Part shown: positions 17,130 to 28,688 of the stretch, piece by piece
Position numbering within the stretch: position 1 is the stretch's first letter
Layout of the letters: each line of letters begins with the position of its first letter
Assembly: GCF_009870125.1 (NCBI RefSeq)
Contig: NC_046679.1
Location: forward strand, 6,882,001 to 6,946,000
DNA from: Drosophila pseudoobscura
Taxonomy: Eukaryota > Arthropoda > Insecta > Diptera > Drosophilidae
Direction: 5' to 3'
Length of the DNA: 64,000 nt
Made by a program: the position numbers and the translations under genes
Notes under the pieces: generated by a model
The model's input: the letters and a program-made list of their open reading frames with translations, nothing else
What the model was told of the DNA's origin: nothing
Database searches by the model: none

Positions 17130-18491
17130 ATGGACAAGTACAGTCAGCAGAAACGCGGCGGCGGAGGTGTGGTGGCGGAGGCCTGGTCGCGGGGCCTGCT
17201 CCTGACGCTGTATCGGGCGGCTCGAGTCCTGGGTCTGATCTCCTTTCGCCTGGACCGGGAAGAGTTGCAGCTGAAGCTCCCGAAGAGTGGCAGCCGAAAC
17301 AGGATACTGGAAACTGTCTGGCGCTGCCTGGTCGTTCTGACCTATGCGGGTGTCTGGCCACAACTCTCCGCGCATCTGATCACCGATCGGCCGGAGAGCT
17401 ATGCGGATATGTTTGCCTTGATGCAGTCCTTTTCGGTGTCCATTTTAGCACTGGTTTCCTTCATCATCCAGGCCAAGGGCGAGGACAAGTTCCGGACGGT
17501 GCTCAATCGCTACTTGGCCCTGTATCGGCGCATCTGTGCGGTGACCCGCGTGGATCAGCTCTTTCCCATGAAGTTCATAGTGTATTTCCTGCTCAAGCTG
17601 CTGCTCACAATTGGGGGCTGTGTCCACGAGTTTCCGCCGCTCTTGAAGAACGAACACTTTAAGGACGCTCGCAACATGGTGGCCGTGATCGTGGGGATCT
17701 ACATGTGGCTGGGCACCCTGTTTGTGCTGGATGCCTGCTTCATGGGCTTCTTGGTCTCGGGGATACTGTACGAGCATATGGCCTTCAACATCCTGCTGAT
17801 GCTGCAGCGTATGCAGCCCATAGAGTGCGAGGAGAAGGCAGTCCGAATGAGTAAATACCAGCGTATGCGACTCCTCTGCGACTATGCCGACGAGCTGGAC
17901 GAGTGTGCCGCCATCTACAGCGAGCTGTACGGGGTGACGATCGCCTTTCGCCGCATGTTGCAGTGGCAGATCCTCTTCTACGTGTACTACAACTTCATCA
18001 GCATCTGCCTGATACTCTATCTGTGCATTCTGCACTATCTGAACGCGAATGAGATTGCTCTGGTCTCCCTGGCAATGGCCACCATTAAGCTCTTCAATCT
18101 CATCCTGCTGATCATGTGCGCGGACTATGCGGTCAGGGAGTCACAGAAGCCGAATAGATTACCCCTCGACATAGTCTGCACCGATATGGATCAGCGTTGG
18201 GACAAGAGTGTGAGTGCGGTTTGGGAATTTTTCTCATTTCTGAAGCCATCTTTCATGAACTTCCTTTAGGTGGAAACATTTCTCAGCCAGCAGCAAACCC
18301 AGCGCCTGGAGATCAAAGTCTTGGGTTTCTTTCAGCTGAACAACGAGTTTATACTGCTAATTCTATCCGCTATTATATCGTATCTCTTTATACTGATACA
18401 GTTTGGCATTACGGGCGGCTTCGAGGCATCCGAAGAGGTCCGCAAGCAGTTCAATTCCAGCAGCCATCAAATTCAAGAACTTTTAAATTAA
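17130..18491 (+). CDS. Gr93a: Gustatory receptor 93a
   Basis: Seven-transmembrane insect taste receptor of the dendrites of gustatory neurons. D. melanogaster Gr93a is known as one of the receptors needed for caffeine avoidance. Exons 17130-18209 and 18270-18491 join in phase 0 to 433 residues. The start MDKYSQQKRG was chosen because the frame upstream (to 16812) is low-complexity and unlike a Gr. Multiple hydrophobic helices are visible, and the last exon ends with ISYLFILIQFG, the family signature TYhhhhhQF with S for T. The 60-nt intron sits before the last transmembrane helix, as in the other Gr93 genes. It is the only Gr here on plus and is 8 kb from the others. The C-terminal tail after QFG is longer than in Gr93b-d. 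The symbol rests on position beside CASK and overall likeness. Confidence 0.88.
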
Positions 18492-19696
18492 ATTTCACTA
18501 CTTGTAAAACTCTTTCTCTCCCCTACAGTAGTTTAGCCGGGCTCATCCTCCATTACCTTGGGTTCACCTTCAGCTCCCGGGTTCATTATCGTTCATTATA
18601 TCTCTCATACCAAAAAAGTTCTGATACAATTTGGGGATGAGCTCGTTAGGCAAAAGAAAGACCAAAACCAAATAAAAAAGAAATGAGAATTGAAATTTCG
18701 ACTCTGACACGGTGTAATTATCATACATATCTCTCCCTCTCTCTCTTAACCTCCCCCACTTTCGGGTTTCCTATCCACATGATCAACATCGTCATCGTCA
18801 TCGCTCAGGGTCGGAGTCGAGTCAGAGACAGAGTCACAGTCTTTGTCTTTGATTATTTTTTGGCGTCAGCGGAGCGTAACGCGCATGTCACGCCTATTAT
18901 ATACTATGTTTCCGTATATATACTATATGGGAGAGAGGTTATAGTAGGTGCGGCGGCATCTGAACCCAAAGCCGTAGCCGGGACCCTGGATCCGATCCGA
19001 TCGGACGACCTGTGGCTGGAAAAAATACGCGACTTGGCCTGCAACTGAATTAATTTTTTTTTTTTCTACTCTCTGCTCCGCTGCACACGGAGCGGCGGCT
19101 GGGAGAGAGTAGGATGGGTCGCATCGGAGGGGTATCTCCCAATCCCAATCCCTGACACTGACTAGAGAACATTCAAATTTTTGCGCTGTTGCTGTTGCGC
19201 TCATTTGGACCTGGCCAAAACCTGGTCTGGTCTGGCCTGGCCAAGCCATGCATATTTCCGGCCGCCAGAGGTAGATCAGATCCCAGACTCAGACTCAGAC
19301 CCAGACCCAGCCCATTCCCATTCCCGTTTCGCTGATTTCCTGCCATTTGGCGCATTTCAAGTATTTTGCAATGTAATTAGTTAGGAAGCTCCCCTTCCAA
19401 GGGGGAGTTGGTGGGGAGGGGGGCGGCGCGGCTGCTGCATAGCCGGGATGCCGCAAGTTGAAAGATGCCGCCCCCTTTGTGGTGGTGGGAGCTACTTAAC
19501 ATTACTCTGTACACATGTAACTAGCGACGTAGTCACACATTACAAGAATGTGAGTTAGATTCGAGGGCCGAAGTTTCTAATACCCTACAAAACAAAAATC
19601 CAACCCGATACCATATAAATGTATGGGCGCTAAACATATTATCTTAAGACGGGCACTGCCTTCCTTAAAAGTTATATTATATATCCCTTGAAACAT

Positions 19697-19714
19697 AACC
19701 TAACCTAACCTAAC
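19697..19714. repeat. Short CCTAA array
   Basis: AACCTAACCTAACCTAAC, three units of the ancestral arthropod telomere pentamer TTAGG (on minus). It is only 18 bp, so chance is possible. Confidence 0.6.
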
Positions 19715-22272
19715 ACTTTTTACAGAAAATCAAAGTCTTTAGGCGAATGTGAAATATTTTCTCTATATCTCGCTATCGTGAGACCCTCTCGAAGGGTATA
19801 CCCAATCCCAGCTGACTCTGATTGTATTCCAGGCAGGGCTTAGGGCCCCAGTGGCTTATCAACAAATGCTTTGACCTTTGCAATCCACAGAAGCCCCGCG
19901 CAGCCGACGCCAAACAGCACCCGAACGAGCTACGTCATGTTCCACATATTACTTTCACTTACGAATCGGCAGAAACAAAATAGAAACCACAATCACAATC
20001 AACAAAAACGTGCAAGTGAAGGAATGAGTGAGTGGGCTGGCGTGGGGTGGGGGGAAAGGTAGTGGCTCTACTGTGGAATATATGGTGGATCGTGCACGCG
20101 CTCATAAACGTGATACACAACAAACAACTTCATTTGTCATACTCGGTACGAGAGCAGAATGGTATAGGGGGGGGAGCACTCAATAAACAAGCGTGCCCAA
20201 ATGCTGTTTGAACTTAATTTGTAGAGCTAACCGAGAGGCACACAGTCCACACGGAGACCAGACCCCATCCCCAGATCCCCAGCTACCGAGAATGAGAACG
20301 TGAAATTCCATGATTGTGTTGTTGTCGTTGGACTACATTTGTATGATCAGAATGCATAGGAAAATAAGTGGGCGACCGACTCCGACAACTACAACAATGC
20401 TCAGAGAAAAGAAAAACATCTGTACATTGTGTTGGAGGAGGTGTGACCCCGACCCCGTACAGGCCCATACCAAATACCCGTTTTGGCCTAAAAACCTAAA
20501 GCCCCAAAACAAGGCGGCACAAAACCAATTAAAAGCTCATTAATTTGGCAATACCCTGCACCACATTTTTGATTTTAATGATAATAATGAAGCTTAGATT
20601 GTTATTCCGCAACTGATATAAAATATATGTAACTCAGTTGCTGAATGAAAAGAATACAGATTAGATTAGATTAAGTATAGATAATACTCAATATTGAGTA
20701 GAGAATTATATCCCTCAGACGTTTACGGGTGACTGGCGAAACACTCCCGCGACTGTACTACTGCTTAGGACTACATTTTCGTCCTTGGCACGATTAGCTT
20801 ATAATAAAACTTAAGTCGTACATCTCCATTATAGCTTTGCCCGCACCTTGAACATTAGTTTGTGCAAGAAATGAGGTCAAGAACCCCCGGGGAAACATTA
20901 GTATCCTCTATATCTTATCTGCCGCATGCACATTATACATACATATACATACATATGTATATATTGCATTGCGACACAGTTCCGATAAACTGTCGCATGA
21001 CCGAGCAGCGGGACACCCTACACACATTCGATCGTATGGCGTATCCAAAAAAAATATGCTATGGAAGGGAGCGACGGCCACTGGCCAAAAGGCCCGAACC
21101 GAGCCGAACCGAACCGACAATCCAACACGCACACATCGTCCCCCGACCCCGCTGAGATGTTCTGTTATTTGTTATTTGTGTGTTCGATGAACCGAATGTT
21201 TGACCCACTTTCCCACGAATTAACGCACTTTATGGCGAAATGGAATCCACACAACAGCGTTAGAAAGAGAATAACAGCGAAGTAGAACGCGAGAGAGCAA
21301 CAGAGCAGCAAAACCAAGTCGCCATAAATGAGGTCGACGTCGAGACTACACTCGATCATAAAAAGAATATTGATTTGCAGTTGTTGTTGTTGCTGCTGCT
21401 GTTTTCTTTATTCGTGCTTGTAATTTACGCAACGCTCGCTCGTTTGTCGTTGTCTCTCTCGGCTACTAGTCTTTGCATTCGACTCGACAACAACAGCAGC
21501 CAAAGCAGCACGAGATCAACAACTCTGCAGCAGCAGAGTTGAGGCAGAAGCAGAGCGCTAGCTTTTCGCAGTTGTTGAACTTTTTGCAAGCAGGAGCAGA
21601 GGCAGAGGCAGAGCCGGCGGCAGCGGCAGTGGGGCTCCAAAATCTGAAATCAAAAACCTGTTCCGGGGCCGAGATGGGCTTGCCACACGTCTCTCTTGGG
21701 CAAATCAAAAGCTGTAGCCAAAGCCAACGAAAACTTGACGTAAACGTCCCGCTCCCTCACACCACTTCATATCGTTCGCTCGCTTCTGCCGCCCGTTCTC
21801 TCTGCCTGTCCTCTGCCCACCTCACTCTCTTGCTGCTCTGCCAAGTTTTCTGTTTTACTGCTGCCGCTGCCGCTGCCGTTGCCGTTGCCTCTGCTGTTGA
21901 TCTTTGTGGACTGTACTTTTTTGTTGTTTGAATCGCAAAACATGTTGGTTGAGAGGGGGTTGGGGGTGTGTTGATTGAAATCGATCGGTGGTGCAACGCA
22001 GCCAGCATTAGTCACCCCAAGCTTTGACCTTGCTGCAGTGCATCAGTAGCTGGGGCTGCAATCTGTTCAGCTGCTATTCGGATATCTATAATTTGGTTGA
22101 GCTAAAAGTGATCGCCCGGCCATGTAATTAATAGTGCAACCAACCCTGGAGCAGCATCTTAAACACCCCCTCCGAACTACCCGTCCTGCCACGCCTAGTG
22201 CTTGTCGTTTTTGAAAACGAGCGCATAAATGACGCTTTCCTGTGTACTTAAGGTGTCTAAACTTGACTACCG

Positions 22273-22313
22273 TGTGGAGTGGAGTGGAGTAGAGTGGTGT
22301 GGTGTGGTGTGGA
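22273..22313. repeat. GTGGAG/GTGTG minisatellite
   Basis: Three to four GGAGT units followed by three GGTGT units. It is a slippage-type repeat, similar in unit to ACTCC at 15836-15870 on the other strand. Confidence 0.8.
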
Positions 22314-25300
22314 GAGTAGAGTGGGCTCCCAGACCTTGCCCAAGACAACAACTTCTGATGCTGCTTCTGCTTCTGCTGCTGCTGCCGCTGCTGCTGTCGA
22401 TGACCATTATTTTAGCTGACGGCGATATATTTGCTCAGCCCTCTCCGTTGTCCACTCGGGGAGCAGCGGTGCGACTCGCATCTGTGCGTTTGTCCGGCCT
22501 TGAGTCCCACCAGTCCACTCAGTTCAGTTCTCTTCTGTTCTGTTCTGTTCTGTTCTGTTCTTGGGTGTTTGCTACCAGTCGGGCTGGGCTTTGACTTTGG
22601 CTTTTTGTTTTTGCTGTACCCTTGCTCCACAGATGTACAGGCCAGCCGGCCGCTGAGCGGAGCATGACAAACAGTTGCAGCCAAAGCAAATAATTAGTAT
22701 ACATCGATTATCTTGCGCCTCGGCCCAGTCACAGAGTCACAATCCCACAAAGGGTCTACCTGGGCCCTCGGCTACTGGGCACAGCTTTTTGCCTGCCACC
22801 ACACAAAACAGGATCCATCTCCAGATGTTGGCACGTCGCACACGCGCTGAGGTTGTTCGGATCTACCCTTTGCCAAAAGGGTACTCCAGACTGTGATAAG
22901 CAGTTGGCAGTGCACACATATTTTCTAGATAAAAAAAAAAAGCTGGAAAAACTGGTCACTCCCCATTCTAAAAGGGTACGATTATAGTTCAGACTTCACT
23001 GTTGACTTGATTTCTATACTATCTGAAAGGGTATTTGATGCCTCGATCAATCGAGACCTTGTTGTTGCAGCCTCCAACTGGGCGTGTGCGGCGAGCGCCT
23101 ACGCGCGCCCAGCAGCCCACAAAACGAGTTCCCCCTCGCAATACGCATTTCGCAAGACTCCGACACCGATTCGCCACCTCCGAACCGCCGATCCGCCGAT
23201 CCACCGATCCACCAATCCACCATGTGTGTGCGGAGTGCAGAGTGCCCATAAAATGCTGCGCTGTGCCAGAAACTGTACCCCGGCCCCAGAGCCCAGAGCC
23301 CAGAGCATGGAGCGTGGAGTCGAGTCAACCCGACCAGATCTCGTACCGAAGGAGACGTGTGCTCAGCTCGTGCCAATTTCTTTGGGGGCTCCAACTTTTA
23401 AAGTCGCATTGCGAAACGTTTTGTCTTTCGCTGGTTTTCTGCATATAAATAAGAATATTCACACACGCCCGGGATTGAGTGCATATATCGGGCTATCGGG
23501 CATATAGTGTGTGTGTGTGTGTGTGTGTGGGGGGGTCTGTGCTTAGATGGCAACGCGTCTAGAAAAGGTGGGGCTGCATTTGCATTAAAGTGCCATTTTT
23601 AATTAGTTCCATGCATAAAATAAGCAGCGGGTTGCTACAGTGCCCTGGGGGCTGGCATTGCCATAGATGGGATATATTTTCACAATCGCTTTATATGGCA
23701 CATATCGAAGTGGGTGGATCACCTGACGGGGGAAATCAAAATTGGATAGTAGTATTCTTTGTTTCTTTGATAGAAGGGTAAAATTCGTTCTGGCTAGCTT
23801 TGGACTTGGAGGAACGAATAGAAACGAACTATAAGATTAGCAATTTTAATAGATAAGCAACAGAACACCAGATAAGGCAACAAATTATTGTATAAAATCA
23901 TCAGCGGCTACATTTGAACAATTCCCAGTGTGTTTCCTGTCCAAAAGCTTTTAGGGCTAATGAATCAGAGATGGCTCCCTTGTATTGGTTGAAATTGTCG
24001 GGACCCAACCATTCCGCACTGCTACCGGTTACCGCTTAAGATCTTGATTGAATCGGGGCTTTCATCATCATAATCAACATAATGATGATGGAATTTCCTT
24101 CATCCGTTCTTGGGTCTTCCCTCTCGGGCTGAGAGTGTAGCTGTACTTTAGGCCCGGCCAACAACGACAGCTACCGCTACCTGCAGTCAAGGCACTCGAA
24201 GCTCCAAGTTCAACTTGGACTGGTGGAACCCTGTTTGGTTCTTTTGTCTAGTGAAATGTTGAAAGCATCATTAATTTTTGTTGGTATTTTTTTTTTGTTT
24301 ATTTTTTATTCTCACTTTATGCCTTAACTTTAAGTTTAACAAAGTTGGGATGTAAGTATGATAATTGCGGAATGAAAGGAAGGGAAAGATAGAGATAGCG
24401 ACCAGTAAAGAGAGAGCCAGAACCAAAAAAAATGTGACCCATAATTACCCGGCCAGCAGAACAATCATGGGAAAAATGACTGTAACTTGGCTCAGTCTCT
24501 CACTCTACCTCTCCCTCTCAGGCCTCTCTTTCTCTCTTTTCTCTGTGACTCTGTTGTGTCTCTGATGAAGTACAATTATTTAAGCAATGCTATGTTTTAT
24601 GATTATCTTGCCGTTTACACAGCACGCATAAAAAAAATACGAGGGACCAAAAAGAGAAGTGGGAAACTTAGAGTTCAGTGTCCAGACTTGGAGATACTCC
24701 TTACGAAACGCTCTGCTTATAATCTGAGGGGGAAGACAGGAATTATCTATTCATCGAAACCATAAGAGGCACAGTATAATCTGGTGTTTTGGCTATTACA
24801 AATTTTGATGTGTCAATAGATAGGATATGGATAATCTTGATAGTCATATAATAGACCTTAGAAAGCACTAAAGGGTAGATATTATTTTTGAACCAAGTTG
24901 TACTTGCATACCTCCAAAAAACAAACGAACTCTTACCTCTATATATCAACAGGTCATACAAAGTAATTTCTAAATAAACTTTTTTCATAACAATAATTGA
25001 AGTGTACCTATTATTTTGATCTATTTTCCTTTATAACATTATCCTATAACATAATCAAGTGTATCTTATTGAGAATAATTGAGACCTCATTTAAGGTTTA
25101 AAATATAGAATATAACCATATACCCTTGAATCCTACAAAAAACAGGGTATGCAATTACAGCCCATGAAAAAGCACACACTCTCAGCAGGAGCAGAACAGA
25201 TCAGGTCACTCCGGAGCCCCAGTTCCAGTCCCCCTCCCCCCGCCCTGTAGATCGCCACAGTTCTGTCAATGCCGAGATAATGTTCATCGCTTCTTGGGTC

Positions 25301-25392
25301 AGTTTGATTTTGTTGTTGTTTTATTAACGCCGCCGGTCGCAGCTGTGGACGCACCAGCAAGTGCCGCAACAGCAAGTGCACCACCGCACCTT

Positions 25393-25393
<1 letters not shown>

Positions 25394-25426
<33 letters not shown>

Positions 25427-25427
25427 C
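25394..25427. repeat. GGGTAT hexamer array
   Basis: Five to six perfect tandem copies of GGGTAT, a simple minisatellite in the intergenic DNA upstream of the AT-rich block. Confidence 0.85.
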
Positions 25428-25799
25428 CGCTGCATTGGACCCCTGCTTCGGACCCTATGCTAATTAGAGCGACGGCCTCGGCCTTGTTTTTATGCGCATT
25501 TTAGCGTGAATTGTCCCACTCTCTCTGCTCTGCTCTGTCTCTGTCTCTGCCTCTATCTCCTTCTCTCTATCTTTTCCTTGGTGCATAAATTTTCTGCTCC
25601 ACGTCAGCATACATGTATAATTAATGCGGAGGCCAACATTCCATGGGAAAATGTTGCAGCGGAACAAACGGTTAAGCGGAAATCGGAAATTGGGTCCTGG
25701 CCAACCGATTTGAACTTGGTAATATGTATATGCATACCCTACAGAGGGTATCATCACTATTTCGAGGAGTTTGCATTCTCAGTTTTCTGTACCAACCAC

Positions 25800-26520
25800 A
25801 GCCGATATGATAAGATAATTATATTATTAATTAATTAATTAATATATTCTCAAATAAATAAATGCAATTATTGTTATTTAATTTAAAAGGAATTTCACCC
25901 ATATTTAAATAAAATATTCAATTTGTAAATTAAATAGAATTTACATTGATTGAAAAGTTTTTTTTTTTTAATTTGAACTTTGAAACACTTTTAGATAAAA
26001 AAAATATATTAAATTGTCAAGAAATATATTCATTTTAAAAAGGAAATATATTTATTTTAAATATATATAATTAAATCAAATATTTTAATTTTAATGTCAA
26101 ATTTGATTAAATTTGTAAGAAACATATTTAATTAAACTATGAAATTAGAATTTAAGAAGGAAATATATTTATTTTTTTTATTAAATATATTTAAATACAA
26201 TATTTTAATTTTAATATCAAAATGTATTAAATAATTGGTACAAAAAATTAAATTTAAATATTAAATATATTTAAATCAAATATTAATATTTCCACTCACA
26301 TATTTAAATCGTATTCAATAAATTAATTAAATGACTATGGTCCCTGTTTTTTTTAGTTATTAAATATTTAAGTCAAATATTTTCATATTAATGTTAAAAT
26401 TAAAGTTAAAATAATTTCTCTTACTCTTTATCCACTATAGGGACAAATCTATTGGTATTAATTTTATTTTAAAATCTACATAAGTGTAAATATTTAAATT
26501 TCAGTGCTTAAACTTTCATC
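25800..26520. repeat. AT-rich block beside Gr93b
   Basis: About 700 bp that is almost entirely A and T, built from interleaved TTTAAAT, AATATATTTA and CAAATATTTTAATTTT phrases that recur every 60-90 bp. It begins with a TTAATTAATTAATTAATATA palindrome-like run (25829-25848) and ends about 130 bp from the Gr93b stop codon. It could be a matrix-attachment type region or an eroded AT satellite. No gene is seen in it. Confidence 0.75.
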
Positions 26521-26652
26521 CTGCTTGTCAGAGTATTAGATATTTCGGTCCAGCTGATATTTCGCTGATATTTCTGCGTGTAACCGCAGGACAGGTGGGT
26601 AGATTGGGCCGCGTGGACAGGTGTGTGTTGCAATCAAAAGCGTGACGAGGAA

Positions 26653-27921
26653 TCAAAATTGCTTCGTCTGAATGCCATACTGAACCAGGAAGGTCAGATA
26701 TGTGACCATGGCGGAGAGAAAGAACAGGGTGAGCTCGTTGGACACCTCGAACATGCCCAAAGGACACACACGCAACTGCTGATGATTGAGGCGGCCCAGA
26801 AAGATCTCGAACTGGAAAAAGGACCCAAGTTTAAACTTTCTTGGAGAGCGAACTAACTTATCGACACCCACCTTGATGTGGTAGCTTTTGCTCTGTCCAA
26901 TGGTATAGTTCTCGAGGCTCAAGCGGCGTACCAAACGCGAACTACTGACTGCCCCATGGACGGCAAGGGTGAGCAGGAGTACGTCAATGAGGAGCTTGAG
27001 CACGAGGCCCCAGAGGCTGATGTGATACTCCCTGCTCATGATGGCATGGTAGGAGACCATGGCCATGGCGGAGAGATTCTGAACCAGGGTGAGGAATAGG
27101 GGCAGGTCGAAGAGCCGCTGGAAAGAGCAGGTGACCTGGTGAATCTCCTCGTAAATGGCCAGGCACTCGTCCAGATTGGCGTGGGCTTGCACATCTGGCT
27201 GTTGCTGTATGTCATCCTCCTCCACTTGGTCCTGCAGTGAGCTGAGCTGAGCACGCAGCTGATGATCCACATAGCGATTCAACTCCGCATAGAGTACCCC
27301 AATGCTGAGGTAACCCACGAAGCAGAAGTGCATGATCATGCCCGTGCCAATGGAGGTGTACAGATCACAAAGAATTGTGAGCAACACCCAGGGGGAGTAC
27401 TGCCACTGGAAGGCCAGGAACACAAAGGCCAGCGACAATAGCTTAAACATCAGCAGCGTCAGTTCCAATCTGCCCCCAAAGCCCGCCTCCACAGTCCGTG
27501 TCAGGGCCCTCAAGCGACGAAAGAGTCCAAAGAAACTGTTGACCAGGTGTAGTATCCTTTTCTCGTAGCAGACTTGCAGCACCAGTATGATGACACTGCA
27601 GACCAGACATCCGACCAGGCGCAGTCCGAAGAATAGCCGCAGATACCAGTCCGTGTATTGGTCGGCCCAGGCCCCATAGCTATAGCCGTAGAAGCAGCTG
27701 CCTAGCACGCGGATCAGTATCGAGAGCCATTTGTATCCTTTGCGACTGCTGGCCCGAAATTTCAAGGTGTCGTCCTGCAGCCCGATCCGAAATGTGGCCA
27801 CACCAAAGACGGTGGCATAGTAGAAACAGCCGCGAAGCAGACCCGCCGATATCCTCGGACCGTTTAGCCATGGAGAGACTCGCGGCATGACTGTGCTCCG
27901 GGCGGAGGACGAGCCGGTCAT
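26653..27921 (-). CDS. Gr93b: Gustatory receptor 93b
   Basis: Seven-transmembrane taste receptor. Exons 27921-26872 and 26811-26653 give 402 residues. The start MTGSSSARSTVMPRV is supported by likeness to the short N-terminus of the melanogaster gene (MSG...MPR...). The protein has a LVGCLVCSVIILVLQ helix, a DECLAIYEEIHQV cytosolic motif, RLVRRLSLENY before the intron, and ends FFLSAMVTYLTFLVQYGIQ, the TYhhhhhQF-type signature with Y for F. The 60-nt intron (26871-26812; GTGGGT...TTCCAG) has no stop and keeps frame, so the gene also reads as one open frame of 422 codons. It is first of three tandem minus-strand Gr genes, 0.8 kb from Gr93c. The symbol is from order and resemblance. Confidence 0.88.
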   Translation of the reverse strand: MTGSSSARSTVMPRVSPWLNGPRISAGLLRGCFYYATVFGVATFRIGLQDDTLKFRASSRKGYKWLSILIRVLGSCFYGYSYGAWADQYTDWYLRLFFGLRLVGCLVCSVIILVLQVCYEKRILHLVNSFFGLFRRLRALTRTVEAGFGGRLELTLLMFKLLSLAFVFLAFQWQYSPWVLLTILCDLYTSIGTGMIMHFCFVGYLSIGVLYAELNRYVDHQLRAQLSSLQDQVEEDDIQQQPDVQAHANLDECLAIYEEIHQVTCSFQRLFDLPLFLTLVQNLSAMAMVSYHAIMSREYHISLWGLVLKLLIDVLLLTLAVHGAVSSSRLVRRLSLENYTIGQSKSYHIKVGVDKLVRSPRKFKLGSFFQFEIFLGRLNHQQLRVCPLGMFEVSNELTLFFLSAMVTYLTFLVQYGIQTKQF

Positions 27922-28688
27922 GCCATCATCCTATCTTTACATTAAGTAATTAGTTTCACTATTGACTATTGATTGAGCGCCCACCCACTCATCTATCCAC
28001 TTATCCAATTCGAAGGCTCTTTTACTTTCACCTACTGTTGATGATGGCTTCGGAATATGCACAATTTAATGGGATATTTAAGGGCGCTGAGAACTACGAG
28101 TAAGTGATAGTTTTTCGACCCACAAACAGGCTCTTTCTGAGCACACAGAAAACTACGATGGAGCCATAGGATTGTAATACTGGCTGGTATATTTAAGGGA
28201 CCAAGTACGGTACCACTGTATCAGTTCACGGTCATGATTTGGAGGGCTTCTACCACAATGGGTATGGGGTATGTTAAAAATCCATCGAAAGATAGAGCTA
28301 CCCATCACCCACACAGAAATGACATCACATTGTGCCGAAGTACAAGCCGAGAGGCAATTTCCTATTGCAATTCAGGGCAAATGTTCCCCGGGCCTAGGCA
28401 TTTTGTGACTGAAATTGTATATTCATTTCACGTCGTTTGGTAGGTTGGATCACCTTGTAAACGAGTTTAAAGTTTAGTATTCAATATTACGAAAGAGTCA
28501 TAGGATAATAAATATGGTTTACAATCCGTTCTGTTTAGAAGCAGTGCTATTTGAATCAATATTTATTTGTATACAAGTCGAATTTATTTTATACTAGGTG
28601 GCAAGCCAGCCTCCCGCGTACTTGCTTAGCTCGTGCATCAACCTCCGGCTCACTCGCTTCTTTCATTTGCCCTTCAAGTGTAGCCACA
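27922..28688. other. Gr93b-Gr93c intergenic spacer
   Basis: A 767-bp spacer that must hold the Gr93b promoter (minus strand, near 28.0 kb) and the 3' end of Gr93c. It is single-copy AT-rich sequence, and I recognised no TATA box or other motif with confidence. Confidence 0.5.

Larger units (their letters stand above)
18492..25799. other. Intergenic region between Gr93a and Gr93b
   Basis: No supported gene. It contains a CCTAA triplet array (19697-19714), a GTGGAG/GTGTG minisatellite (22273-22313), a TGTTC run (22534-22560), (GT)n at 23508-23529, a GGGTAT hexamer array (25394-25427), and CAG/CTG stretches around 21360-21900 and 22350-22400. Open frames up to 166 codons here are translations of simple repeats or of their complements, with overlapping frames on both strands and no splice logic. 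Confidence 0.5.

Noticed and set aside
21473-22594. Several 80-150 codon frames
   Set aside because: Driven by CAG/CTG and CTGTT repeats; Gln/Ala/Leu runs on both strands and no consistent codon bias.
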